This document shows positions 36,960 through 48,110 of a stretch of 64,000 nucleotides of DNA, piece after piece. The position numbers and the translations under genes were made by a program. Below the pieces are notes generated by a model. The model was not told the origin of the DNA. It did not search any database and saw only the letters and a list, made by a program, of their open reading frames with translations. This stretch comes from Takakia lepidozioides (taxonomy: Eukaryota; Streptophyta; Takakiopsida; Takakiales; Takakiaceae). Location of the stretch: NCBI GenBank assembly GCA_030704615.1, contig CM060733.1, positions 4,836,001 through 4,900,000 on the forward strand. The letters are read 5' to 3'. Each line of letters opens with the position of its first letter. Positions within the stretch are counted from its first letter, which is position 1.

Positions 36960-37807
36960 CAGTTCTAGGCGACTAACGCAGAAGTTACCCTGGCTACTGG
37001 CAAAAAGGCATGAACCAATCCTTCCTCAAACTTCTTCTGCCCATGGGAACTAACTCTAGGCAGTTCCTTACAAATAGGTAACATTGCCGGGTAGTATGGG
37101 GATGAAAATGGACAGCCTTGGAGGCCTATGCTCGCCAAATCAATCGAGCAGATAACTTTGAAATTTTTTGTGTGCTCCATCCTTACAGGTATATTTAGCC
37201 AACAAGTGAGTGATTAATGCTCACGATTATCTGGGTTGCTCCTCGGCATCTCCACCCCCTGAGAAGTGGGGAATGTTTGACCTCTTGAGGCAAGGAAATG
37301 GGTGAAACCTTTGGGTACATTCATTATATTGACTCCTCCTACACTTTGTTGATATGTATTCACTATAGGAATGGGAAAGTGGGGCTTGAGAAGGCAGTGT
37401 GTATTTGATGTGTGTTGTGTGCCTCCAGCCTGCCTAGTACGGTCACTAGACTAAAGTTGCCAGCATCTAAGGAACGAATGTCAAAGGACGGGTCGAACCT
37501 CAGCCCAGAGTTACCTGACCATCAAAGGAGAAAGTAAGCTCAAGAGTGGTTTTGTGCTGAGATTGAGTATAACATGATTTAAGCTTCTACTCTGTAAGGC
37601 CTTCCTAACCTTTGATTTCCTACAGAGACAGAAAGACAGAGAGGAATGTAGAGTGGAATGGGCCAAGCCCTTCTGGGTAGCTTTGTCGGAATGAAAATAA
37701 ATGCCCTAGTCCATAGTAATAATTAATTTGGGAATGGTTAAAGACGAACAAATCACTTGAGTGCATGGGAGCAGCCATGGCGAGCTCCCAATGGGGTGAC
37801 ACTAGGG
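36960..37807. other. Intergenic; nothing recognised
   Basis: Short frames only. The last ~70 bp (ggggtgacactaggggtaac) form the left flank of the hAT insertion. Confidence 0.4.
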
Positions 37808-37815
37808 GTAACTAC

Positions 37816-38640
37816 CAGTGTTGTGCGGTTCTTGCCATATTGAAGGAACCTCCGGTTCTGGTTCCTTGGTATATTTAAAGAGACGGTTCCGGATCCGGTT
37901 CTTTTTTATGAACCGGTTCCGGTTCCAAAATTCATGAGCAGATTCCGGTTCCGGTTCCGGGTATTTTTTGGGAAGGAACCACCGGTTCCAGTTTCTGGTT
38001 CAGGTTCTCTATTTTTTTAGTTTAAAAATATATATTAAATTTTTGATCGTTTTTTATAAATCTGAAAATGATTTGTGAATCCACATTAGTTATATCAAAT
38101 CTTTGACCGTGTTGAAAAGAAACAACACAACATTCATATACAGGCCTCTGCAATCAACTCCTCGTTGTCATCTAAGTGGACTTCCTCACTATTCAAAAAC
38201 AGACGTGAGAGACGATACAACGTGGAAAAAAAAAAAGTTGTTCCCTCCCTCACACGCTGAGGCGCTGCTCCCTCCCCCACGCGCTGGTGCGCTGATCCCT
38301 CTCCCCTGCGCTGAGGCGCGTTGCTCCTTCCTCCCCGTGCTGCTATGCGCTGCTCCCTCCCCCGCACTGAAGTCGCGCTACTGCAGCAGATCGCGCATAT
38401 TGGAGGTGAGAGACTACGGATCACGGGGGAAAAAAAAACCAAAAAAACAAACCCTAGTGCGGAAACCGGATCCGGAACCGCCACTGACCCCGGTTCTAGT
38501 TCCCAGCCGGTTCCTGGAAAAACCCATACCCGCCGGTTCCGGTACTGGAACCGGCTCGTCCCTTGGGCGCCGGTTCCGAGGAACCGGAACCCCGGAACTG
38601 CCGGTTCCAACCCGCCTAAGCGGGTACCGGCACAACACTG
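37816..38640. mobile_element. Non-autonomous hAT element (825 bp)
   Basis: The element starts cagtgttgtgcggttc and ends with the reverse complement of cagtgttgtgccggt; the outer 11 bp are perfect inverted repeats of the CAGTG type usual for hAT elements. It is flanked by identical 8-bp target duplications, gtaactac at 37808-37815 and 38641-38648. The subterminal 100-150 bp on each side are dense in ggttccgg / ccggaacc words. The interior has no transposase; long frames across it are artefacts of these repeats. Confidence 0.9.
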
Positions 38641-38648
38641 GTAACTAC

Positions 38649-39124
38649 TCGCCTCAGAATTTTGTGTGGCCTCTTCGTAATGAGGCCGCACGGTGCAGAG
38701 GGGACAGGACCTGACAGCGGGCCCCGCTACATTAAAACGATCCCTATTCCCGTTTCTCTTATATATCAAAAAACTACAGTTTGATGGTACAGTGGAGATT
38801 GTGGTCTGGTGGTAGGTCGATGGCGATGCGATGTTGCAGGTCTCGAGATCCATTCCTTGAGCGTGGTTCACGTCGTAGGCGCTGACTACACCTACCTCCA
38901 TGCTATCTCCATGGAGGTAGTATGTAGCTACTCTCATGCAGGTAGTTTCAGCTTGGTTTTGCAACTACCTTCATGTAGAAAATCCTAAAACTACTTGCAT
39001 GGAGGTAGTTGTAAATTAGTCCTGGACGCATGAAGGTAGTTTTCTCCTATATTAATGAGCCGGCAGGCCCCCATCGTCTGACCAGCCTCATTACGATGAG
39101 GCCACACAAAATTCTGAGCCCTGG
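38649..39124. repeat. Inverted repeat, ~35-bp arms, 395 bp apart
   Basis: The left arm (about 38653-38688) ctcagaattttgtgtggcct is matched by the reverse complement of the right arm (about 39086-39119), with one mismatch over about 35 bp. The hAT element inserted a few bases outside the left arm. Inside, at 38888-39045, are five or more short words built on ctacctNcatgNaggtagt, themselves palindromic. This is possibly a small DNA transposon with 35-bp terminal repeats. Confidence 0.6.
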
Positions 39125-39341
39125 ACAAGTGTCAAGTGGTGGGAGGATTCTATGGGATTGAAAGGTGAGGGGGTTAACGCCACACAAAATTCTGAGCCCT
39201 GGACAAGTGTCAAGTGGTGGGAGTAGGGATTCTATGGGATTGAAAGGTGAGGGGGTTAACGCCACACAAAATTCTGAGCCCTGGACAAGTGTCAAGTGGT
39301 GGGAGTAGGGATTCTATGGGACTGAAAGGTGAGGGGGTTAC
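39101..39341 (+). repeat. Tandem repeat, three ~80-bp copies
   Basis: Copies at 39101-39178, 39179-39260 and 39261-39341, each beginning gccacacaaaattctgagcc and ending gtgagggggttaac. The first lacks a 4-base 'tagg' present in the others. The right arm of the inverted repeat above is part of copy 1. Confidence 0.9.
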
Positions 39342-39394
39342 TAGTTAACTAGCAGGCCAGTAAAAAACATGCAAACCAGACCTTAACTATATTA

Positions 39395-39500
39395 ATTAAT
39401 AGTGTAGTCTGAGTCAGAGGATAGCGCCCCCAGGATGACCCTGGGTTCAAACCTCATGCAGAATGATTTGTTCTGATGGTATATAACTAGGTTTACAAAC
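39395..39500 (+). mobile_element. Possible tRNA-derived SINE head
   Basis: gggttcaaacctc is a good B box, and gagtcagaggatagcgcc lies upstream at roughly A-box spacing. No second copy was found in the window, so this is weaker than the other SINE calls. Confidence 0.3.
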
Positions 39501-39954
39501 AATCAATATGTCTTGGAGCCTGGGAGAGCTCTTAGCTAGTGGTCGGGTGTTTGTGTGTTGCTATGCATAACCTATGTTATCTACAGTTCAAAGTGTCCAC
39601 TTTCTGACCCAAAACAGTAATCCTTTAGGATGAAGAGACACTGATAGTAAAAGTATGAGGCCTCCCGAAGGAAACATAAATTATGGTATCTCTTGAACCC
39701 CACCAAGGAGAACACTAGGAATGAGGTAAGAACTTAATGCACACGTGCAACCTGTGACAGGACAGTAAGCCGCTTTCGGCATGTCAAATCTTCCCCACCC
39801 TCTGTTGAGAGTGACATGGAACTAAAGGGAGTATAACTCTAGTTGGGGTTACACAGAATGGATGGAGTGTAACTCCACTCGGTGTAACTCACACTTGGTC
39901 TCAAAATTTCACTAAGTATAAAATGGACTATGAGGATTACATAGTAGTAGTAGT

Positions 39955-40115
39955 AGTATGACGCCTCCCGAAGGATGGAGTCACTTCACCCCGAAGGGCT
40001 ACTGCCGTCCGCTAGGAAGGTGGACACCTTCATGACACACCAGACCGTGGTTTGAACCCACAACCACATCCAACGTGGTATGTGCCCATTACCACTGGGC
40101 TACATGCTGGTTGTC
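39955..40115 (-). mobile_element. tRNA-derived SINE (family 1), fullest copy
   Basis: On the minus strand: gtagcccagtggtaatgggc (A box), then gtgggttcaaaccacgg (B box) about 40 bp later, then a body with ggtgtccaccttcctagcgg and cagtagcccttcgggg, and a short (tac)n-type tail (plus strand tagtagtagtag at 39945-39957). Partial copies lie at 27090-27215 and 55075-55201. Confidence 0.7.
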
Positions 40116-40695
40116 ATGAAGATTACACAAGATGGAGGTGACACTAATCCCAGGTTACACCAGCTGAGGTGAGAGTATCCCGGGTTCCACTAACAAGGGT
40201 TATAATAGCCTCCTATCAAGAATCGAATCCAAAATCTTGTCACTCATTGCAATCACCCTACCAACACACTACTCACCATTACACCCTTATGGATTCTTAG
40301 GTACTTACTAAGGCTACGCATTGCTCCACACTACTAACGACGACTTCTCAGAATAATGTTCCTGTCGATTGAAAATATATTTTATGCGAAAAACAATAGG
40401 AGCAATGTAAAAACTTAATGCAGACGTGCGATTTGATGGTACTTTTGCCGGATTTAGGTAGCGTCGACTCCTTAAGCTTTGTTGAGAAAAGGGGTACTAG
40501 ACCAGTTATGCAACCCTCTCACGTTGCCTTGTTTACGGCCTTTCAAATATATTTACCTTTAAAAAGAAAGGTAGTAGTGGTTCAGGGTGAAATAACATCA
40601 TAACTTACGTGAGATATATTTTCAATTGTCTAAAAATATAGACAAGAGATAGAGATATAAGGCTAAGAATTTTGACATTTCATTGGCTATTACCA

Positions 40696-40757
40696 TATAT
40701 ATATATATATATATATATATACTTCTGTATATATTATTATTATTATTATTATTATTT
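40696..40757 (+). repeat. (AT)n and (TTA)n microsatellites
   Basis: An (at)n run of about 26 bases starts near 40696; a (tta)n run of about 25 bases ends near 40757. The latter is the tail of the minus-strand SINE that follows. Confidence 0.85.
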
Positions 40758-40976
40758 TGGAGAAAGGGAAACACCTGGGAGCGACAGCTCACACAAATCA
40801 GGCCCCTTAATTATAGTAAGAGGAAAAAATAACCTCTTTCAGAGTAACGACACCGTGAAGGCTTTCGCATGGGACACCGCCCAAGGGAAGGGGAGGAACA
40901 TACCATAGCCATCAAGGTAGCAAGGTTTGACCCCATAATCATCTTGGTGGCACTCAATGCACTATCCAACTTAACT
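40735..40976 (-). mobile_element. tRNA-derived SINE (family 2), full-length copy with (aat)n tail
   Basis: On the minus strand: tagttaagttggatagtgca (A box), ggggtcaaaccttgc (B box, plus 40924-40938), a body, and the family 3' end gctgtcgctcccaggtgttt followed by an (aat)n tail. The 3' end matches the copy at 2876-3012. It lies immediately next to the 3' tail of the LINE at 40983. Confidence 0.65.
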
Positions 40977-41599
40977 ATCAATTATTTTATTATTTTATTT
41001 ATTTTTTAAATATAACAGGGGACTGAGGCTCTGGTTATTTTATTCAAGTTCAAAAGGCAGAACTGAAGGTTCAAGAAGTACAAGAGGAAAAAATAACCTC
41101 TACCATGAGTGCCATGGAGGCTGACCCAGGAAGACATAGCTTCGTGACCAAATCGTCTAGAGAGGGGGCGGGGAGGAGCCTTCCGGAACCAATAACTCTG
41201 GGAGGCGCGATCTGCCAGCTACCTAGAAATAGAACAAGAAAGAGCAGAACGAGGGGCCCAGAGCCTAAGAAAGGTGCAAGGGAGGTGGGAAGTGCAGGGG
41301 GTGCCAAGGTTGGCTGCCAAAACTCATAGATCCAGGCAGAATCACAACTAAGAGGCCAGTGCCAAGACTAGCTGCCATAAGGCAGAATATAACTATCCAG
41401 GCTGGCTGCAAAAACTCACAGCTCTAGGCAGAACACTACTGAGAGGCCAGTGACCCAAGAAGCCAGAGTTAAGCTCTTACAAGGAAAAACTGCCAACATA
41501 ACTGGGAACCAGAACTAGCAAAACCAAGACATTAATTCAAACTGCCAAAAGACAGCGCTTTTGCTTTGCCTTTCTTATAGGATTTGCAATGGCGCCAAT

Positions 41600-44500
41600 T
41601 CACTTCAGACTCATCACCCCCCAAGGGGAGCGCATGGAACTAAGTGAGTTGCCACTCTTGTAGGATCTCGTCGTTCCAACGCACCCTTGATTCGGACATT
41701 CTGGTGCAAATCCTCCCACCTCTGCCCCAAGATTGGTCAAAGTCTTGGAGGAGCTTGATGGCTCTCCTTTCCGCACATCTGGAAAGAGCTGCCCCCAACA
41801 CAAGCCACCCTTATGAGCCTCAGACAGGAGGTCTGAGTGAGCCTTAAAAATGACAGCCCTAACACAAAAAGGCTTACCCGAGAAAATTAAGGCACATCTA
41901 GCTTTCCAGATATTCCACAGCGTGTGCGCACGAAGCACAGCCCAAACAGGGCAGACTGACCACACCTCACCAGCATTAAAATTCAGCAGCAAGACAGAAG
42001 ATGCATCTGTAGGGACCGAGTTCCAAAGAGCATAATAACGAATAATTTTGGAACAGGTCTTTACAGGAAGAATACGATTAACCAATTTCCAGAGAAATCC
42101 TGAGATCTTCGCAGCCCTGTCCTTCCGCCACACATCCTCCCAGATGCATTTCCAAATAATGGGGGTATTCGGCAAGTGAGCCCTAGTCCATTTAAGGTTC
42201 ATTGATACCTTTGGGTTCAGCAGGGAACAGCCGAGCTTTACAGAGAATGCAAAAAAAAAAAAAAGCAGCCTGTTCTGCCAGATCCATTCGCCAAGATCAA
42301 ATTGAAGCATGGCCAGAGGGGCCAGCAAGAACCACATGAAAAAAGGGTTCGTATGACAGCCATTGTCAGCAGATGGATTCACCACCCCAGTTGTCTTGCA
42401 AACAATGCGAATAGCATAGCAGGAGATCTCCGGTACGGTACCCATAATGGGAGAATGCAGGTAACCAGAGTCTAAAGTCTGAAATTGCCAACCAGAAACC
42501 CAGGAGCCAGATCGAGTTAAGGCAAAAAAGGCCACTTTCAATTCACTGGAGTGGAGCCCAAGCCAGGCTGGAAACTGCCTTTTAATGGCCGGGAAGGATG
42601 TCAGGAAATCCAAGGGAGGGAGGTCAGCAGTCACTGTCTCCCACCCAGCTCTCAATCTAATTCGCGAGAGGGAGTCCTCAGCTGTCTCTGCAGGAATGAG
42701 AGCTCCATTTTTCTACACATGGAAGAAGTTGGAGATACCCGAAGCTCCCCAATGGGCCCAACGAGAAGAACATCTAACCAGCACTCCGAATCTCGGTTAT
42801 AATTTGCGAATAATGGCTGCCTGGGCGTTTCTTCAGGAGTCCGAGGCATAATTTGGGAGAGATGTTCCCTCATGGCCACCCAAGCTTGCCAAATTGATCC
42901 CCAAGCTGCGGAGCCCGAGAGAGCTTTGGAGTTGGAAGACCCCCCTTGCACTGTCCATGTGAGAGAGGGAGGCCAGATCGACGCTGGAGTTGGGCGAGCT
43001 TGAACCAGGTGATGACGGACCAAGAGACTCCAAAGAGATAACGAATGCTTGAAAATTCTAGGAACCCACTTGGCAAGCAAAGCTGAGATCTGGGACTGTG
43101 GGTCAATAATCCCAAGGCCACCATTGCATTTCTTCTGCGTTAGTTGCTGCCAACTTATGAGGGCACGCCGGGTCTGCCCCGGGGAAGAAGCCCCCCAAAT
43201 GAAATTCCGAATCAAGGCTTTCATCTGCCTGATAAAGAGCTTCCCAGGAAACCATACAGAGGCCGAGAACCAACATGAGGCTTCTAAAACTTGGTTCACA
43301 ATAAGAGCTCTACCAACTATGGAAAGGTGGACCGAGCACCAATAATTTAGTTTACTTCTGAGATGAGCCAAGACAGCATCCGCCCTCAGCTGGTCAGAAA
43401 AATCATGCCCCACAAGATGACCCAGCAAGACATGAGACTGCCCATCCTAAAGCCATGAGAGGTCGAGGTCATCTCCCCAAGGTGGACAATGAGCTGCTCC
43501 CGCCCCGTCTCTCAATTTAGATAGAATTCCTTTTGACTTCGTCCAGTTAATGTTCAGTCCAGAAGCCATACAAAATTCAGATAAGGAGAGGAGAGTGCCT
43601 TGGACATTGGCCTCGGAGCTGTTATCCACCAAAAGAGAAGTGTCATCGGCGTAAAGCGAGGATTTGATACTATAGTCTTGGATGGAAGGATGGATGATTC
43701 TAAGACCCACCACCTCAGGTCTGCTCTGAAGGAGATGACTAAGGCCATCAGCCGCTATAATAAAAAGGAAGGGGGAGAGGGGGCAACCCTGATGCACCGA
43801 GCGGGAGAGGGGGAAAGAGGTAGAGATTGACCCGTTCACCAGGACTTTACTGGAGGTTGAGTGGAGAAGGATTCGGATCCAGTGGAGGAAATTGCCTTTA
43901 ATTCCACAAGCTTGAAGAGCACCTAGCAGATAGCTCCACTCAATGTTATCGAATGCCTTCTCGAAGTCCAGCATCAGAAGAGCAAGAGGCTGATTAGATT
44001 CGTATGCAGTGTATAGAGCTTCATGCGCAAGAAGGATATTGTCCAAAATCATACGGTCTTTGAGAAAACCTGTCTGCTCATGCCTTATCAACTTGTAGAG
44101 AAGCGGCTGCAGCATGATGGCTAGAGCTTTAGCTATTATTTTGTAAACTGCGTCCAACAAGGTGATCGGCCTATAGTTCAAAATGGAATCTCGGTCGCCC
44201 TTCTTGTGGATGAGTGTAATTACTCCTTGAGAGATCTGAGAGGGCATTATCCCTTTTTGCAAAATGTCTTCAGTGAAGGAGACAAAGTCATCTCCACACA
44301 CCGTCCAAATAGCTTTAAAAAGCTCAACAGGTAACCCATCAATCCCAGGAGACTTGAAAGAGGCCACTCGCCAAAGCATCTGAAAGCTCCATGGAGGAAA
44401 AGGGGGCAGAAAGCTTTTCTAGTTCAGCCTCAGTGACCACTGACTTAAACATAGAAAGCACTTCAGCACGAGCTGCCAGATGAGCAGGGGCAGACGGTCA

Positions 44501-45796
44501 ATCAGAGAACAAGGAAGCATAGTGGGAAGCTGCCAATGAAGCCATTTTTTTGGGATTTAACACCTGCAGCCCCTGCTCATTTTTCAGGGAAGCAATGGTA
44601 GTAGCCGCACGGCGTTGCTTGGCTTTAAGAAAGAAATACCGAGACATCTTTTTCTCCTTCAAAGACCAATTGATGCCAGCCTTTCTTCTCATGTTTTCTT
44701 CCTTCGCATGAGTGAGCTCAGCCAGATTTCTTTTTGCCAAAAGGTAAGAATCCCATGTTTGAGAGTAAGCCCAGCCCGATTCCATTACCTTCTGGCATTG
44801 AGCTAGGCATTTAAGGAGGGCCTTCTCCTTCTTATTTCTGTTCATGGCGAAAGATCTAGAAAGCTCTTGAGCAATTTTTCTAACAGCCACCAGCTTTTTG
44901 AGGAAGCAAATCGAGGGGGAGGCGAAGTCCTGATCAGAAGACAACCAAGCTTTCTTGATGATCTCAAGATACTCGGGGATAACCAGGATGGAGGGGTTTA
45001 GTTTGAAAAAACCCCTTCCCTTGGCATGTGCCCCAGGCATAGCGAAAGAAGCACTCACCGCTGCATGGTCAAACCCTGGAAGGATAGGCCCTAAGGGTGA
45101 AGGCTTCACCCAGATTGCAGGGGTGGGAGAGCAGTATATATGATCCAGACGGGCCATACAGAGGTCAGGCGGAGTGCGGTTATTGGACCAGGTGAAAAGC
45201 AAGTCGTTCTGAAAATGGATAAAGGAATAAGACATCCCCACCGCAAAGCACAAAGCATTCCAGGCATCAGATTCATTCGAGGACAAGGTATGAGAAGCTG
45301 AACCAAGCCTATCATGAGGATTCTCAACCATATTCAAATCACCAGCTATAATCCAATGGGGTACGTTAGGATGAGCCTGTATCTTGAGCCGAAGGAAAGA
45401 CCAAAATTCGATTCTTTCTGCTACAGAATTGGGGGCATAAAGGTTCACAAAAGCCCATGCCTCAAAAGCAGAATTGATCAAGGAACAAACAACTTGAATT
45501 CTTCTTTGCATCCAGGAATCAACGGAAGAGAAGAAAGAAGTCAAAGAGGGAGAGATCAAAATAGTTGTACCCCCTCTTGAGTCCACGATAGAAGGGTTCC
45601 ACCAAGCTGCATTGCTAGGCCAAAAGGAACTGCCTAAAGCCTGGATTTTAGCTGCATCTAGCTTATGCTCCTGCAGGGAGATAAAAGCATTAGAGCTCCT
45701 AAAGTCCCCGGCCCACTGCTGTAACCTTCACCTCTTAGGCATAGAGGCATCAGATCCAATGCCTCTTATATTCCATGAGGTAAGCGTAAAATTCAT
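41600..45796 (-). pseudogene. LINE ORF2: endonuclease + reverse transcriptase (frameshifted)
   Basis: The start at 45796 gives MNFTLTSWNIRGIGSDAS. The APE-type endonuclease contains LQEHKLDAAKIQ, IIAGDLNMVENPHDR, LDHIYCSP and GFDHAAVSASF. The reverse transcriptase contains SPGIDGLPVELF, NYRPITLLDAVYKIIAKAL, QTGFLKDRMILDN, LMLDFEKAFDNIEW (motif A), HQGCPLSPFLFI (motif B) and SLYADDTSLLVD (catalytic YADD). The thumb region contains NFIWGASSPGQTRRALISW. The end contains AAKISGFLWKLVNRILPV and ALRAHTLWNIW-like words. Breaks: a TGA about 25 codons after the start, and frame changes near 44.4, 43.44 and 42.65 kb. The element is inactive as it stands although the catalytic residues remain. Confidence 0.85.
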
Positions 45797-46337
45797 GGAG
45801 GGAATTCTTGGAAGCCCATGGCATATCCATGACTTGATGGCTTATGTAACAAGAAGAGCAGCAGATGAATAGGTTGGTTAGGCTGGTCATGTAAAGTTGG
45901 CAACACCCTTGTGGCCTCGCGGATCGCATGTGAACCTGACCAGAAAAATCGGATCCCCAAAAGCTTGGAGCTGGAGAAGGATAGATCGAAAGTGTTCGGA
46001 CATCCCCATAGCAGCAAGGCTTAAATTTGAGAAGATTGGCCAACTTGCCATCACTTAGAGATTCTGCTGTTAATCTAGACAGCCAAGGAATTAGCTTAAA
46101 AACCGAGCAGCACTTCACCATACTGCCTGAAAACCGACACCGCGGGAGAAACCTCCGAAAACAAGAGAGAACCGCTCCAGAGCACCACCAGTGATCATCA
46201 AATACGCACAAATGAGATAGGGAGAGCTGATAAAGGCTCACCAATGGGAGTGCCTGGAAATCCTTCTCCACAGGTGCCAGAGCTACCTCCCTTGCCTCCA
46301 AATCCCTAATGTTGAATTAAACCGCCAGTCCATCCGA

Positions 46338-46667
46338 TCAGAGGGGATTTTGAAGCTCCACCTCCAAACCCTTGGCTTTCTCCGATGCCATCAGCAGCTT
46401 CCTCCCAACAGCATACGTTTGAGCCAGCCAAGGCAATTCTACCGCGGAGCCACAACCAGCGGGGAATTTTGCATCAGAAACCCACCTAAACCCCCCCTCG
46501 CCTGCAATATCCTGGTCACACACGTCAGAAAAACGCATGACCGGGAGAACCTGTATGGTATAGGGGAAGTTTGACGAGTTGTCCTTACCCAGATAGGCCC
46601 CGAAGAAGAGGGCAGTGTCAGCAAATAGAGAAAAAGAAGGGAGCTTAGAAGAGAAAAGCTCGATCAC
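46338..46667 (-). pseudogene. LINE ORF1, C-terminal part beyond the insertion
   Basis: The frame continues ORF1 across the CACTA-ended insertion: VVSKV on the 52.35-kb side joins IELFSSKLPSFSLFADTALF on this side once the insertion and one copy of the 4-bp target are removed. It ends at a stop near 46336. Confidence 0.75.
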
Positions 46668-46668
46668 C

Positions 46669-46930
46669 CACTACAACAGAACGCGGTATATCTGACTGCG
46701 AGGCCGCGGTAGTCATGGTTTTCCTGACTTTGACCATGACTTCCCTATATTTTTGGACCAAATGGGGCTTCATGTAGTCGTTGAAATGACTGCGTGACTA
46801 CGTAGTCCTCTGGGTGACTACGTTGGTAGACTTCGTCATGACTACATGGCTCCGCTAGACGGAAGGTTGGTCAACGATGGTTGACCAGCGCGAGTTCACC
46901 ACCAAACAGTCGTTGGAATGGCTTCTAGTG
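46669..46930 (+). repeat. Left subterminal repeats of the CACTA-ended element
   Basis: Short words gtagtcatgg, gactgcgtgactacgtagtc, gtgactacg and catgactacatgg are packed within 250 bp of the left end, in both orientations. They are plausible transposase-binding sites. Confidence 0.6.
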
Positions 46931-47170
46931 TGAAGCTTGGTAGCCAAAAGGTTAATTTTTTTTTAAATTTAAGTTGCTTATAGGGTTGCCCATTAGAAGG
47001 CCGGGACTTAGTTTTTTTTTTTTTTTTTTTTTTCTCCTGCGCGGTTTCTTAGTATCGAGCTGTTGTGTCATGGAACGCGAGGATCGTAGGATAGGGCGTG
47101 GGATGGAGGCTTTGTATTGAGCTACTGATGCGGGGCGAAGCGCAACCTGCACCGCAACCGCAATGGGCTC

Positions 47171-48110
47171 TTGGCTCATGTTATCTTGGGAGAGTCAGCT
47201 TGGCTTGGCAGTCCGTGTTTCAATTTTACCTTTGTGGAAAAGGGTAAAAGGTCCATGGTGACATTGTCAAATTTAGGGTATCCAGAAACATATGTGGTAG
47301 TATTGAGGATACAAAGGGAGTGTTTGAGAATATGGTTGAACGAACCTAGAGTGTGATGATCGCGGGATATGCCCCAGCATGGATGCGGGATGGAGGCATT
47401 GGAGACCTATGAGCAAATGATGTGGGAAGGGTAAAGGCAAACTTGGTCACGTTCGTTTGTAGATGCAATGCGTGTGCGAGCCTGGCAGCCTTGGAAAAGG
47501 GCAAAGAGGTCCATGCTGACATCATCAGAGCTGGAATTGTACGAGATGTCATTCCGAACAATACCCTGGTAGACATGTATGCCAAATGTGGCAGCATCGA
47601 AGTTGCAAAGAGAATGCAAATACTACTTCCATTGAGCGTTTTCATCTGTCTTCCTAGTGCAGATGCTTGGGTGCAACACAGTACAACACAATCCCTGTTC
47701 TATGAACGAGCGTTGATCACGTGGATTTAATGATGGCAGGATTCTTCTTCGACCTGTTTCAGCCTGGTTTGCCTTCCCATCAGACTTGGCCCTGGATTGC
47801 TCGGCAGAGCAGAGCTGGCATATTGAGGGTTTTACAGATCCTTCACGATGATGGGACAACCGCGATCGCAAGGTGTGGCTTTTTTTTAATGTACGATGTG
47901 AAGAAGTTTGTCCATCCTGCAAATGTGGGCTCTTGGCTTTTGGCTCTTGGTAGGAAAGTTGGAAAGCAGGTGCACACTCACATTGTCCAAAGTGGATTCA
48001 CGCCGAACATTTTTCTACTCAACACCCTTGTCAACATGTATATTAAGGGGAGCATCATGGATGATCACCAAGTGTTCAACACAGAATGCCTCAACGATCT
48101 TTGATCATGT
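47171..48110 (+). pseudogene. PPR gene fragments inside the CACTA-ended element
   Basis: Frames include CNACASLAALEKGKEVHADI, then VIPNNTLVDMYAKCGSIEVA (47455-47610), and further on VGKQVHTHIVQSGFTPNIF (about 47950-48010). These are typical plant P/L/S-class pentatricopeptide repeats. Reading frame changes and stops separate the pieces, and none starts with a targeting peptide. Captured gene sequence, not a gene. Confidence 0.7.

Noticed and set aside
37830-38964. Frames of 203 and 276 codons across the hAT element
   Set aside because: They translate ggttcc repeats and non-coding interior; no transposase motif is present.
39955-40115. True tRNA gene
   Set aside because: A and B boxes are present but no acceptor stem pairs, and the body continues into a repeated SINE sequence with a tail.
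42551-42851. Plus-strand frames over the LINE
   Set aside because: Antisense shadows of ORF2; the minus strand has the catalytic motifs.
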